From NCBI RefSeq assembly GCF_014596915.1, contig NZ_JACVWU010000010.1:186001-250000 (forward strand): a stretch of 64,000 nt of DNA, written 5' to 3'. Below, in pieces: positions 42,539 to 50,506 of the stretch (positions are counted from its first letter, which is position 1; every line of letters starts with the position of its first letter). The stretch is from Streptomyces sp. TRM68416. Its GTDB lineage: Bacteria; Actinomycetota; Actinomycetes; Streptomycetales; Streptomycetaceae. A model generated the notes under the pieces. That model saw only the letters and a list, made by a program, of their open reading frames with translations. It did not search any database and was not told where the DNA came from. Position numbers and translations under genes: made by a program.

Positions 42539-43978
42539 ATGACACACCGCCCCTTCACGCCCCCGGCAGCGGCCGCCGTCGTCCTCACCGCGATGGCCTC
42601 CGTGCTGATGGCCCATCAGCCGGCGCAGGCGGCGGCCGACCGCATCCGGCTCGGCAGCGCGTCCGACGTCAGCCGCAGCACGTGGAACGGTCCGGCGTTC
42701 ACGATGAACGGAGCCGGCGGCATCGTGACGGCCTCGATGACCCGGGCCATCGACGAGATCCGCGGCGGCACGGGTAGCCTCGACGTGGTCGTCGTGGCCG
42801 GTTCAGCGCCGACGTCGGGCAGCAAGACTCCGGAGTGCGACACGATCACGGGGCTGACCGGCGTCAACTCCTGTACGACGTGGACGCTGACGACGGCGTC
42901 CGACGGCAACAACAGCCAGATAAACACCGACGTCCGCAACGCCGAATTCGTCTACTTCGCCGGCGGCGACCAGTGCCGCTACGCCGCCTGGAAGGGCACC
43001 GCCCTGGAGGCCTCCGTCGAGTCGGTCGTCGCCAAGGGCGGCGGTTCCGGCGGCGGCAGCGCGGGGCACCACATCAACAGCCCGATCGTCTACGACGCCT
43101 GCAACGGCAGCGTCACCAGCGCGGAGGCCCTCGCCAACCCGTACGACCGGTACATCAGCTTCACCACCGGCATGTTCGAGTGGGCGAACTACGGAGCCGT
43201 CATCAACGACTCCCACTTCGTGACCCGCGACCGCATGGGCCGCACCATGTCCTTCCTGGCGCGCGCCGTGAAGGACGGCCTCGCACCGGGCGGCTCCGCC
43301 TGGGGCGTCGGCGTGGAGGAGGGCGGCGGGTCGCTGTTCCTCGACCGCAACGGCATGGCGACGCAGTACGGCAAGGACGCCTACGTCGTCCTCGCCGACC
43401 ATCAGCCGGAGCAGGCCGTCGGCAGGAAGCCGCTCACCTACAGCGGCTTCAAGATCTGGCGTCTGAGACCGGGCTCCACCTTCGACTTCAAGAACCGCCC
43501 CACCTGCGGCTACTACCTGCGCAGCGTCACGGACGGCGTGACCGACGCCAACCTCTACAACGGGACGCCCCTGACCGACTGCGGCACCCAGGGCGGCGGC
43601 GGGTCCACGGTCGCGGAGAGCGAGCCCAACGACACGCGTGACACGGCCGACGACGCCACCGCGCTCGCCTCGCCCGGCACCCTCACGGGCAGCATGAAGT
43701 CGACGAGCGACCGCGACTACTTCAAGGTCTCCGTGGCGGCCGGTCAGACCGTCTCGGTGAACTGCGCCGTGCCCACCGCCTACGACGCCGACGTGTACTG
43801 GCTCGACGCGAACGGCAGTACCCTGACCCGCTCCGTGAACGACGGGGCGGGCACCGACGAGTCCCTGTCGTTCACCAGGACCGCGACCGGAACGGGCACC
43901 GGCACCTACTACCTCGACGTGGAGGCCTACAGGGGCTCCGGCACGGCCACCTACGCCTGCACCCTCACCAGAAGCTGA
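42539..43978 (+). CDS. Second secreted cyanophycinase-like protein with C-terminal PPC domain
   Basis: A 479-aa precursor from ATG 42539 (CAGGAG upstream) with signal peptide (AAAAVVLTAMASVLMAHQPA, cleavage near AQAAA). The S51-like domain has SLDVVVVAGSAP, FVYFAGGDQCRYAAW, GGGSGGGSAGHHI (nucleophile Ser in GGSAG) and AWGVGVEEGGGSLF. From about residue 360, ESEPNDTRDTADDATAL to the end is a bacterial pre-peptidase C-terminal (PPC) beta-sandwich (DRDYFKVSVAAGQTVSVNCA), a substrate- or wall-binding module common on secreted hydrolases. It probably works with the first cyanophycinase outside the cell. The S51 part is more divergent, so a different isopeptide substrate is possible. Confidence 0.82.
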   Translation: MTHRPFTPPAAAAVVLTAMASVLMAHQPAQAAADRIRLGSASDVSRSTWNGPAFTMNGAGGIVTASMTRAIDEIRGGTGSLDVVVVAGSAPTSGSKTPECDTITGLTGVNSCTTWTLTTASDGNNSQINTDVRNAEFVYFAGGDQCRYAAWKGTALEASVESVVAKGGGSGGGSAGHHINSPIVYDACNGSVTSAEALANPYDRYISFTTGMFEWANYGAVINDSHFVTRDRMGRTMSFLARAVKDGLAPGGSAWGVGVEEGGGSLFLDRNGMATQYGKDAYVVLADHQPEQAVGRKPLTYSGFKIWRLRPGSTFDFKNRPTCGYYLRSVTDGVTDANLYNGTPLTDCGTQGGGGSTVAESEPNDTRDTADDATALASPGTLTGSMKSTSDRDYFKVSVAAGQTVSVNCAVPTAYDADVYWLDANGSTLTRSVNDGAGTDESLSFTRTATGTGTGTYYLDVEAYRGSGTATYACTLTRS

Positions 43979-43983
43979 CGCCC

Positions 43984-44006
43984 CCCGCGGGGCCCCGCCC
44001 CGCGGG
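43984..44006. terminator. GC-rich hairpin terminator
   Basis: CCCGCGGGG (43984-43992) pairs with CCCCGCGGG (43998-44006) around CCCCG, just after the cyanophycinase stop and before the convergent aspartase gene. Confidence 0.8.
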
Positions 44007-44068
44007 CATCCCGTTCCGCACCTGACGTACCGCACGTGAGGTCCCGGCCGGGACTCCGCCTCGCCGGA

Positions 44069-45457
44069 CTACCACGTGCGGGCAAGGCGCCACGGGTCGA
44101 GCAGCTCGTCGAGTTCTCCTTCGGTCAGCAGCCCGTCACGGGCCGCCAGCTCGCGGACAGGCACCCCCGACGTGCGGCACTCCCTGGCCAGGGCTGTGGA
44201 CCGCTGGTAGCCGATGACCGGATTCAGCGCGGTGGCGAGGCCGGCGCTCCGCTCCACCAGGGCGCGCAGGCGCTCCTCGTCGGCCTCGATGCCGAGGACG
44301 CAGCGCTCGGCCAGGATCCGACAGGCGGCGGTGAGCCGGTTCGCCGAATTGAGCAGGTGGTGGACCATCAGGGGTTCGAAGGCGTTCAGCTGGAGCTGCC
44401 CCGCCTGGGCCGCCGCGCAGACGGCGGCGTCCGCGCCGAGGACATCGAAGCAGACCTGGTTCACGGCCTCGGGCATCACCGGATTCACCTTGCCCGGCAT
44501 GATGCTCGACCCCGCCTGGAGCTCCGGCAGCCGGATCTCGCCGAGGCCCGCCCCGGGACCCGAGGCGAGCAGCCTGAGATCGTTGCAGATCTTGGACAGT
44601 CGTACGGCGAACTGGCGGAGGGCGCCGGAGAGCCGGACGAATCCGCCGATGCCCTGCGTGCTCTCCACCAGGTCTCGGGCGGGCCGGACCGGCACGGACG
44701 CGACGGTTTCGAGGTGGGTGACGGCCAGCCGGGCGAAGCCCTCGTCCGCGTTGAGCCCGGTGCCGATCGCCGTGCCCCCCAGGTTCACCTCCAGGAGGGA
44801 GGCGGCGGCCAGGCCGATGAGGTCGGCGTCGTCCCGTACGGTGAGGGCGAACGCGTCGAACTCCCGGCCCAGCGTCATCGGCACGGCGTCCTGGAGCTGG
44901 GTGCGCCCGAGCTTCACCGTCTTCGCGAAGTGCCCGCCCCGGTCGCCGAAGGCGTCGCGCAGCACGGTCATCGCGTCGAGCAGCCGGCCCGCGGAGGCGT
45001 ACACCGCCAGCTTGGCCGCCGTGGGATACACGTCGTTGGTGCTCTGGGAGCGGTTCACGTCGTCGTTGGGGTGCAGGTGCTCGTAGCGGCCGCGCGGGTG
45101 GCCCAGGATTTCGAGTGCCCGGTTGGCGACGACCTCGTTGGCGTTCATGTTGGCCGAGGTGCCCGCGCCGCCCTGGAAGACGTCCACGACGAACTGGTCG
45201 TGGAGGCGGCCCGTGCGGATCTCGCGGCATGCCGCCACGACCGCCTGGGCCCGCTCCTCGGGAAGGGCCCCCAGCTCCAGGTGGGCCAGCGCGGACGCCT
45301 CCTTCACCGCGGCGAGCGCGACGACGAGTTCGGGGTGCGACGAGAGCGGTATGCCCGTGAGGGGGAAGTTCTCCAGCGCGCGCAGGGTGTGAATGCCCCA
45401 GTACACGTCGTCCGGCACTTCTCGCACACCGATGAGATCGCGCTCTTCGCGTCGCAT
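44069..45457 (-). CDS. aspA: Aspartate ammonia-lyase (aspartase)
   Basis: A 462-aa member of the fumarase/aspartase superfamily: VPDDVYWGIHTLRALENFPL at the N-terminus, GGAGTSANMNANEVVANRAL, NDDVNRSQSTNDVYPTAAKL, and the signature loop GSSIMPGKVNPVMPEAVNQV. It converts L-aspartate to fumarate and ammonia. The G-HTLRA-ENF start and lack of the fumarase PMGxVxV opening favour aspartase over class II fumarase. Next to a cyanophycin cluster it supplies the last step for the aspartate half of the polymer. Its terminator side faces the second cyanophycinase; an ATTAC-containing stretch upstream (about 45515-45560) may be its promoter. Confidence 0.92.
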   Translation of the reverse strand: MRREERDLIGVREVPDDVYWGIHTLRALENFPLTGIPLSSHPELVVALAAVKEASALAHLELGALPEERAQAVVAACREIRTGRLHDQFVVDVFQGGAGTSANMNANEVVANRALEILGHPRGRYEHLHPNDDVNRSQSTNDVYPTAAKLAVYASAGRLLDAMTVLRDAFGDRGGHFAKTVKLGRTQLQDAVPMTLGREFDAFALTVRDDADLIGLAAASLLEVNLGGTAIGTGLNADEGFARLAVTHLETVASVPVRPARDLVESTQGIGGFVRLSGALRQFAVRLSKICNDLRLLASGPGAGLGEIRLPELQAGSSIMPGKVNPVMPEAVNQVCFDVLGADAAVCAAAQAGQLQLNAFEPLMVHHLLNSANRLTAACRILAERCVLGIEADEERLRALVERSAGLATALNPVIGYQRSTALARECRTSGVPVRELAARDGLLTEGELDELLDPWRLARTW

Positions 45458-45602
45458 GTCCGCCCCTCACTGTCGGTACAGGCGACTCGCACGCCACCCG
45501 CCATGAAGTATCGAGCATTACAGATCAGGCATGCAACCGCTTCTTCGAATCATTTGTTACGACACAAGGCGCACCTCGACGACCGCACCGGGCCGCCGCA
45601 GG

Positions 45603-46334
45603 TCACCCGGCGTAGGTACCCCGGACGAGGCTTTCACCGGAGTGGTCGGGTTTGCCGTTGTACGGCTGGACGGAGACGTCCACGACGGAGTACTCGCGCA
45701 AGTCGATGGTGTCCGGGACCGGCAGAACGGCGCGGCCGTCGGGGCCGAGGACACCCATCGAGACGAGTTTCGTGTGGCTGCTGTCCATCAGCCACACCTC
45801 GAAGTAGCCGGAATTCTCGGGCAGCCCCTTCACGGTGATCTCAAGGGACCGCCGCCCGCTGTCGTTCGTCAGTCCGGCGAAACCGGCCGAGCCGGTGCGC
45901 AAGGTCTGGAGGCGCTTCCCTTCGGCGACGGTGCTCACCCGGGCGGTCTCGCTCCGGGTCATCCACCAGGTGATCGCGCTTCCCGCCGCAGCGCCGAGGA
46001 GGGCGGCGCACGCCGCGAGGGCGACGGCGAAGCGGCCGAAGCGCCGTGGCGCCCGGGGGCGGGGTTGGGCCGCAGGGGCGGGCGCGGGCGGGCGCAGGGG
46101 GGCGACCGCACGGCTCTGGAGGCGGAGTTCGGCGGCGATGGCGTCCCACGTATCGTCCGGCGGGGCGATCAGCTCACCGTCCGGGGGGACGCCGGGCGAC
46201 GCGGCGACGACACGGCGCAGGCTCTCGAACTCGCGGCGGCAGGCGTCGCATTCGTTCAGGTGGAGGGAGGCCGAGGGGTCGGTTTCCTCTCCGAGGGCCA
46301 TCATCGCCAGCGTCTCTTCATCGGTGTGCTTCAC
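45603..46334 (-). CDS. RskA-like anti-sigma factor
   Basis: A 243-aa single-pass protein. The N-terminal ~40 residues hold a zinc anti-sigma motif (SASLHLNECDACRREFESLR, H-x3-C-x2-C). A Pro/Arg linker, one membrane helix (FGRFAVALAACAALLGAAAG SAITWW) and an extracytoplasmic RskA-type domain (SLEITVKGLPENSGYFEVWL) follow. It should hold the sigma factor encoded just upstream (17-nt overlap) inactive until regulated proteolysis. Organisation is as for M. tuberculosis SigK-RskA. It is the last gene of the sortase operon. Confidence 0.93.
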   Translation of the reverse strand: MKHTDEETLAMMALGEETDPSASLHLNECDACRREFESLRRVVAASPGVPPDGELIAPPDDTWDAIAAELRLQSRAVAPLRPPAPAPAAQPRPRAPRRFGRFAVALAACAALLGAAAGSAITWWMTRSETARVSTVAEGKRLQTLRTGSAGFAGLTNDSGRRSLEITVKGLPENSGYFEVWLMDSSHTKLVSMGVLGPDGRAVLPVPDTIDLREYSVVDVSVQPYNGKPDHSGESLVRGTYAG

Positions 46335-46926
46335 CGTCCACCTCCAACCGCTTCTTGAGACGCATCAGACCACGCCGTGTGTGCGTTTTCACCGTTCCGA
46401 GCGGAAGTCCGGTGCGCTCGGCGATCTGGGACTGGGACAGGTCCTCGTAGAAGGCCATCCTGAGCACGATTCGCTGGTGGTCGGTGAGTTCTTCCATCTC
46501 CCGCGTCAGCACGACGTAGTCCACCACCGACTCGGCCGCGAGGGCCGACGGCTGGGCCGAGCCGGCCAGCGAGGCGAGGGCTTCGATGTCCCGTGCGTCG
46601 CGCGAGCGGCGGGTGAGCGCGTCGGCCACCTTCTTGTGGGTGATGCCCAGCAGCCAGGTCTTGAGCGCTCCGCGCCGCGGGTCGAAGTTCTCGCGGCTCC
46701 GCCACGCCCCGACGAACACCTGCTGGGTGACGTCCTTCGCCTCCTCCGCGTCCCCGAGCTTGCGCGCAGCGACCGTGTGGACGAGGGCGCCCCATCGGCG
46801 GTACGCCTCTTCGAGGGAGGACTCGTCGCCTTCGGCGAACCCTTCGCCGAGTCTGTCCTCCGGCATCGCGGTCGGGGCCGGGGCACCGGCCGGGAGGACC
46901 CGGGCTCCGCTCCACCTGGCGGTCAT
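46318..46926 (-). CDS. ECF sigma factor, SigK-like (ECF19 group)
   Basis: From ATG 46926 the protein has 202 aa. Region 2 is AEGDESSLEEAYRRWGALVH with AEEAKDVTQQVFVGAWRSRE and LKTWLLGITHKKVADALTRR. Region 4 is MEELTDHQRIVLRMAFYEDL followed by SQSQIAERTGLPLGTVKTHT and RRGLMRLKKRL. The QQVFVxxW and pairing with an RskA-like anti-sigma place it in the SigK group. The start overlaps the sortase stop by 4 nt. It probably transcribes this operon itself in response to an envelope signal; that is inference. Confidence 0.92.
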   Translation of the reverse strand: MTARWSGARVLPAGAPAPTAMPEDRLGEGFAEGDESSLEEAYRRWGALVHTVAARKLGDAEEAKDVTQQVFVGAWRSRENFDPRRGALKTWLLGITHKKVADALTRRSRDARDIEALASLAGSAQPSALAAESVVDYVVLTREMEELTDHQRIVLRMAFYEDLSQSQIAERTGLPLGTVKTHTRRGLMRLKKRLEVDGEAHR

Positions 46927-47609
46927 CGGGGCACCTCCACGGCCGTGACGACGAGGTTGTTCTGGTAGCCGCCCCTGTCGGGCAGGTAGGGGCCGGCGCA
47001 CGTGACGAGGTTCAGTACCGCGGGCCCGTCCCGGTCGAAGACCGCGCTGCTCACCAGGGCCGCCTTGCCGAGGGTGCGGCGAGCGGTGATCTCGTACGTG
47101 AGGGTGGTGCCGTCGTCGCGCGCCACCCGCACCCGGTCGCCCTGCCGGACCTCGGTCAAACCGAACAGCACACCGAGGCCCAGGCCCTTCGCGTCGACGT
47201 GCCCGACGACGACCGAGGAGCCCCGGTCGGCCCCCGGAGCGGGTGAGTAGCGGTACCAGCCCACCCGGTCCGGATCCTTCGGGACCTCCATCTGCCCGTC
47301 GTCGGCGACGCCCACCGGGTCGATCGGGGCCCGGAGGCCCAGCCGGGGGATCACGAGCTCGCGCGGCGCCGGGACGGTGGACGCGGCCGGAGCGGCCGGG
47401 CCCGCGGCAGTGCGGGAGGGCGCGGGGCTCGCGGTCTGCTGCGTCTTCGGTGCAGCGGTGGCGGTCGGCGCGGTCCCGAAGTCGCCGGTACCGGCGGCAC
47501 GGTCGGCCCGGGCACCGGCCAGGAGGAGCGCCGCCACGGCGAGGACGATGCCGAAGAGAGCCATGACGGCACCGAGGAAGGTGCGGCGTTGCGCGCGGGC
47601 CGTGCCCAT
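46923..47609 (-). CDS. Class F sortase
   Basis: A 228-aa type II membrane protein: one N-terminal helix (FLGAVMALFGIVLAVAALLL), an Ala/Pro/Thr linker, then the sortase barrel with RELVIPRLGLRAPIDPVGV, catalytic His in SVVVGHVDAKG, catalytic Cys in LNLVTCAGPY and Arg in LPDRGGYQNN. Class F enzymes of actinobacteria lack the transpeptidation specificity of SrtA and attach few proteins. It lies between a surface-protein gene and the sigma/anti-sigma pair, so this is a dedicated enzyme for the DUF4397 protein. A strong hairpin upstream probably lowers its expression. Confidence 0.93.
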   Translation of the reverse strand: MGTARAQRRTFLGAVMALFGIVLAVAALLLAGARADRAAGTGDFGTAPTATAAPKTQQTASPAPSRTAAGPAAPAASTVPAPRELVIPRLGLRAPIDPVGVADDGQMEVPKDPDRVGWYRYSPAPGADRGSSVVVGHVDAKGLGLGVLFGLTEVRQGDRVRVARDDGTTLTYEITARRTLGKAALVSSAVFDRDGPAVLNLVTCAGPYLPDRGGYQNNLVVTAVEVPR

Positions 47610-47634
47610 GTCCGGCCTTTCCGGTGAGGCGGTC

Positions 47635-47673
47635 GTCCGGTGCGGTCAGCCACACGGGCTGACCGCACCGGAC
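47635..47673 (-). terminator. 17-bp perfect hairpin between the surface-protein and sortase genes
   Basis: GTCCGGTGCGGTCAGCC (47635-47651) pairs fully with GGCTGACCGCACCGGAC (47657-47673) around a 5-nt loop. It sits inside the operon, so it is likely a partial terminator that makes more surface-protein than sortase message. Confidence 0.75.
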
Positions 47674-47705
47674 AACCGACGGGAGTCGGGGCAGGTACTA
47701 CCGGC

Positions 47706-48539
47706 TCAGGCGGCTTCGTGGCGGCGGCGCAGCAGGTAGCCGGAGGCGCCCAGCGCGACAAGTGCGCCCAGGGACAGGGCGCCCAGCACGCCTTCGTTGT
47801 GTGCGACCGCGGCCTCTCCGGTCTCCCCGGCGGGTACGCCGCTGGGCGCGGAGTGCATGCCGGTGATGCTCTGGGTCTTGAGCGCGAGGTTCTTGTCGGT
47901 GGCGCTGCCCCAGGCGTAGACGACGGTGTTGCCGCCCTCGGCCAGGTCCAGGGTCGCCGGACCGATCGCCACCGTGTCCGTACCGGCCAGGACGACGTCG
48001 GCGGAGACCGACCCGGCCGCCACCTCCCCCTTCGCCTCCTTCGGGTTCTCCAGGTTCTTGAAGACCGCGGTGCCGTCGGCGCGGACGTCCACCGCGGGGG
48101 CGGCGGCGACGTGGCGGACGGTCACCCGGGCCTTGCCGGCGGGAACCTTGGACGTGTCGTTGACGAAGGCGTCGAGTGCGGGCTTGCCGTCGGCGGTCAG
48201 ATGGGCGACCAGCGTGGCGTCGGCCCCGGCGGGGACCTCGACCGTCTTCTCGATGGCCGGGGTGCCCTTCGGGCCCTCGCCGTCCTTGAAGACCTTGATG
48301 TCGTAGGAGCCCGGGTCCAGCTTCAGCGGGTCGGTGAGCGTGCCCGGGGCGAAGTCGGGGAGCAACTCCTTGTCACCCGCGTAGACGTCCACGGTCAGGC
48401 CGGGAACACCGTGGAACACCGACACCGTGGCCTGCTCTCCGGCAGCCTGCGGCTGGGCGAACGCGGTAGCGGCGGCGGTGGCGGTCAGGGCGACGGCGAT
48501 GCCGGCGGAGAGAACGGCACCAGCAGAACGAGTGTTCAT
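47706..48539 (-). CDS. DUF4397 surface protein with a C-terminal membrane anchor
   Basis: From ATG 48539 the precursor has 277 aa: a signal peptide (AGAVLSAGIAVALTATAAAT, ends AFAQ), then two DUF4397 beta-sandwich units (VSVFHGVPGLTVDVYAGDKE and RVTVRHVAAAPAVDVRADGT). The C-terminal tail has a helix LGALSLGALVALGASGYLL followed by RRRHEAA. This is the build of a sortase-anchored protein, but the position of LPXTG holds only SGVPAGETG. The adjacent class F sortase is the obvious partner. Function of DUF4397 is unknown; adhesion or wall structure is plausible. Confidence 0.9.
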   Translation of the reverse strand: MNTRSAGAVLSAGIAVALTATAAATAFAQPQAAGEQATVSVFHGVPGLTVDVYAGDKELLPDFAPGTLTDPLKLDPGSYDIKVFKDGEGPKGTPAIEKTVEVPAGADATLVAHLTADGKPALDAFVNDTSKVPAGKARVTVRHVAAAPAVDVRADGTAVFKNLENPKEAKGEVAAGSVSADVVLAGTDTVAIGPATLDLAEGGNTVVYAWGSATDKNLALKTQSITGMHSAPSGVPAGETGEAAVAHNEGVLGALSLGALVALGASGYLLRRRHEAA

Positions 48540-48924
48540 GACGTTGATTCCGATCGTCCGGTCGAGAAGGGTCTCGATCCCTCTGGGTGAGGAGGTATTC
48601 CGCCGACTCCTCCCGATCGGTTTCACCCGCACTCGAATCCCGTCGCGGAAACGGGCCGCCCACCCCCTGACGGCGGCACGCCCGTCCGCACGGCTTTCAC
48701 CCTCCGTAAGGAACTTTCACCTGGTTGTCGCAGGTCGCGGTAGTGACGGAAGGTGTGGAAGCCTCTGCTCATGGTCACGGGAGAGCCGTCGGCCAGGATC
48801 GTCCGCCATCCGGTCGGGCGGTCTCACGGGGGGCCACCCCCTCGTACACGGTGTCGCGCGCGCCTCGCTCGGCAGGCGCAAGAAGGATCGGGGATCACAC
48901 CAAGGACGATCCTGATCGGCTCGA
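48540..48924. other. 385-bp intergenic region with three GGTGAAA repeats
   Basis: No gene is seen. Read on the minus strand, toward the DUF4397 gene, GGTGAAA occurs three times (complement of TTTCACC at 48621-48627, 48695-48701 and 48715-48721), possible promoter or regulator elements. The part from 48722 to 48924 shows nothing I can interpret. Confidence 0.5.
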
Positions 48925-49347
48925 TCAGCCCAGAAAGCTCAACCGCACCTGACGGTTGGCATTGTCTTTATTGGTGTCGACCAGGCACACCGACTGCCAC
49001 GTCCCCAGCTCCAGCCGTCCGCTCACCACCGGCAGCGTTGCGTGCGGGGGAACGATCGCGGGGAGGACGTGGTCGCGGCCGTGGCCGGGGCTGCCGTGGC
49101 GGTGCTGCCAGCGGTCGTCGGCGGGGAGGAGGGTGTGCAGGGCGGCGAGGAGGTCGTCGTCGCTGCCGGCGCCCGTTTCGATGATGGCGATTCCGGCTGT
49201 GGCGTGGGGGACGAAGACGTTGAGCAGGCCGTCGCGGCCGGAGGCCGCCTCCCGCAGGAATGCCTCGCAGTCGTGGGTGAGGTCGACGATCCTCTCCGTG
49301 TTGCCGGAGGCGATGTTCAGAACTCGGGTGGTGAAGGTGTCTGACAT
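48925..49347 (-). CDS. YjbQ/UPF0047 family protein
   Basis: A 140-aa protein from ATG 49347 (a start three codons upstream at 49356 is also possible; GAGG at 9 nt favours 49347). It contains GLLNVFVPHATAGIAIIETG, HRHGSPGHGRDHVLPAIVPP and LELGTWQSVCLVDTNKDNAN, the conserved blocks of YjbQ with His residues forming the active pocket. E. coli YjbQ has weak thiamine-phosphate synthase activity that can suppress thiE loss; the physiological role is unresolved. No thiamine gene is nearby. Family call is certain. Confidence 0.94.
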   Translation of the reverse strand: MSDTFTTRVLNIASGNTERIVDLTHDCEAFLREAASGRDGLLNVFVPHATAGIAIIETGAGSDDDLLAALHTLLPADDRWQHRHGSPGHGRDHVLPAIVPPHATLPVVSGRLELGTWQSVCLVDTNKDNANRQVRLSFLG

Positions 49348-49470
49348 GTCCTCCATCCTCGCCTATCCGGCCGTCGCGGGGCGCGAGCCGCCGCCCGGAG
49401 TGTGACGCGCGCGTGAAGTTCGGCGAAGGGGCGTTGACCAGGGGAAGGGCGCCTCGTTACGTTCGGCCGC

Positions 49471-49554
49471 ATGTTGCGTTCAGCCCTGCTCACCACGCGC
49501 GGTCACATCGACCTGCTGCGGGTGGTCTCCGCCGCGTGTCGTCGCGGCCGCTGA
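49471..49554 (+). CDS. 27-aa leader peptide upstream of sulfonate-uptake genes
   Basis: ATG 49471 opens a 27-codon frame, MLRSALLTTRGHIDLLRVVS then AACRRGR, ending at TGA 49554. The core HIDLLRVxSAxCRR is the pattern of the short leader peptides that precede sulfur-assimilation and sulfonate-uptake operons in Streptomyces. Their Cys/Arg-rich ends suggest translation-coupled control of the downstream genes. Here the downstream transporter genes are broken but the leader is intact. Confidence 0.8.
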   Translation: MLRSALLTTRGHIDLLRVVSAACRRGR

Positions 49555-49634
49555 CGCCTTTCCCCCTTCTCTCGTGCGCGCGCCGAGGCGCGTTTCCCTC
49601 CTGATCGGCCGCTCGCCGCCTCCGTGGAGTACCC

Positions 49635-49950
49635 ATGAGCATCAGTCATGCCCCGCCCAGCTCTCCCAGGCCGGATATGTCCCTGAAGTACGGCACTGAG
49701 GAAGCCATCGATCTCGTTCCGCTGCGTCCCGCTTCCTCCCGTCGCGCTTCCCTCCCCCGCTGGCTGCGCCGCACCGCCGGCCCGCTGCTGCTGCTCGCGC
49801 TGTGGCAAGTCCTCAGCGGTACGGGTCTGTTGGCCGCGGACGCCCTCGCCTCGCCCGGGCGGATCGCCGAGGTGGGGTGGGGCCTGGTCGCCGACGGGTC
49901 GCTGACCTCCGCCATGGGCACCTCGCTGCGGCGCGTGGCCGCCGGGCCGT
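49635..49950 (+). pseudogene. ssuC: ssuC-like sulfonate ABC permease, N-terminal remnant
   Basis: ATG 49635 starts a protein whose residues 40-105 match the beginning of SsuC permeases: a first helix (RTAGPLLLLALWQVLSGTGL) then LASPGRIAEVGWGLVADGSL and SAMGTSLRRVAAG. At about 49945 the sequence changes abruptly to ATPase sequence in another frame, so the translation runs into PSPSRRRG and stops at 49973. All five core helices and the EAA loop are missing. No functional permease can be made. Confidence 0.85.
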
Positions 49951-50455
49951 CGCCTTCCAGGCGCCGCGGCTGATGCCGTGGAAGAAGGTGTGGCGCAATG
50001 TCGTGCTCGGACTGCCCGGAAGGCCCGAACGCGCCCTCGCCGAGCGGGCGCTGGAGGAGGTCGGCCTCGGGCACCGGTCGGCCGCCTGGCCCCGGACGCT
50101 CTCCGGCGGCGAGGCCCAACGCGCCTCCCTGGCACGGGCATTGGTGCGCGAGCCCGATCTGCTGCTGCTCGACGAGCCGTTCGGCGCGCTGGACGCGCTG
50201 ACCCGTATCAAGGCCCAGCGTCTCGTGGGCGAGTTGTGGCGGCGGCGCGGCTGCGCGGTCCTGCTCGTCACGCATGACGTGGAGGAGGCCGTACTGCTCG
50301 CCGACCGCGTGCTCGTGATGGACCGCGGTGCGATCGCGCACGAGCAGCCGATCGACCTCGACCGACCCCGTGACATCACCGATCCCCGGTTCGCCGAGCT
50401 GCGCGCCGAGCTGCTGGAACGGCTCGGTGTCGACACCGCCGCCGAAGCCGCCTGA
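49946..50455 (+). pseudogene. ssuB: ssuB-like ABC ATPase lacking Walker A, 3' remnant
   Basis: From the junction at about 49946 the frame reads VAFQAPRLMPWKKVWRNVVL (Q-loop), then signature RTLSGGEAQRASLARALV, Walker B LLLLDEPFGALDAL and H-loop VLLVTHDVEEAVLLADRVLV. The N-terminal ~80 residues with Walker A (GxSGxGKST) are gone. An open frame from 49802 is only the out-of-frame shadow of the permease remnant. One deletion of roughly 0.8-1 kb between ssuC and ssuB explains both remnants. Confidence 0.85.
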
Positions 50456-50506
50456 AGCCACCTGAAGCCGCCTGAACCCTCCGCGAGACCCGAGAACGGC
50501 CCCCTC

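Noticed and set aside
44069-45457. Class II fumarase or argininosuccinate lyase
   Set aside because: The opening VPDDVYWGIHTLRALENFPL and the overall pattern fit aspartase better; argininosuccinate lyase has a different start (GGRF).
49802-50455. 217-aa ABC ATPase read as an intact gene
   Set aside because: The first 48 codons are out-of-frame permease sequence and Walker A is missing, so it is a remnant, not a short ATPase.
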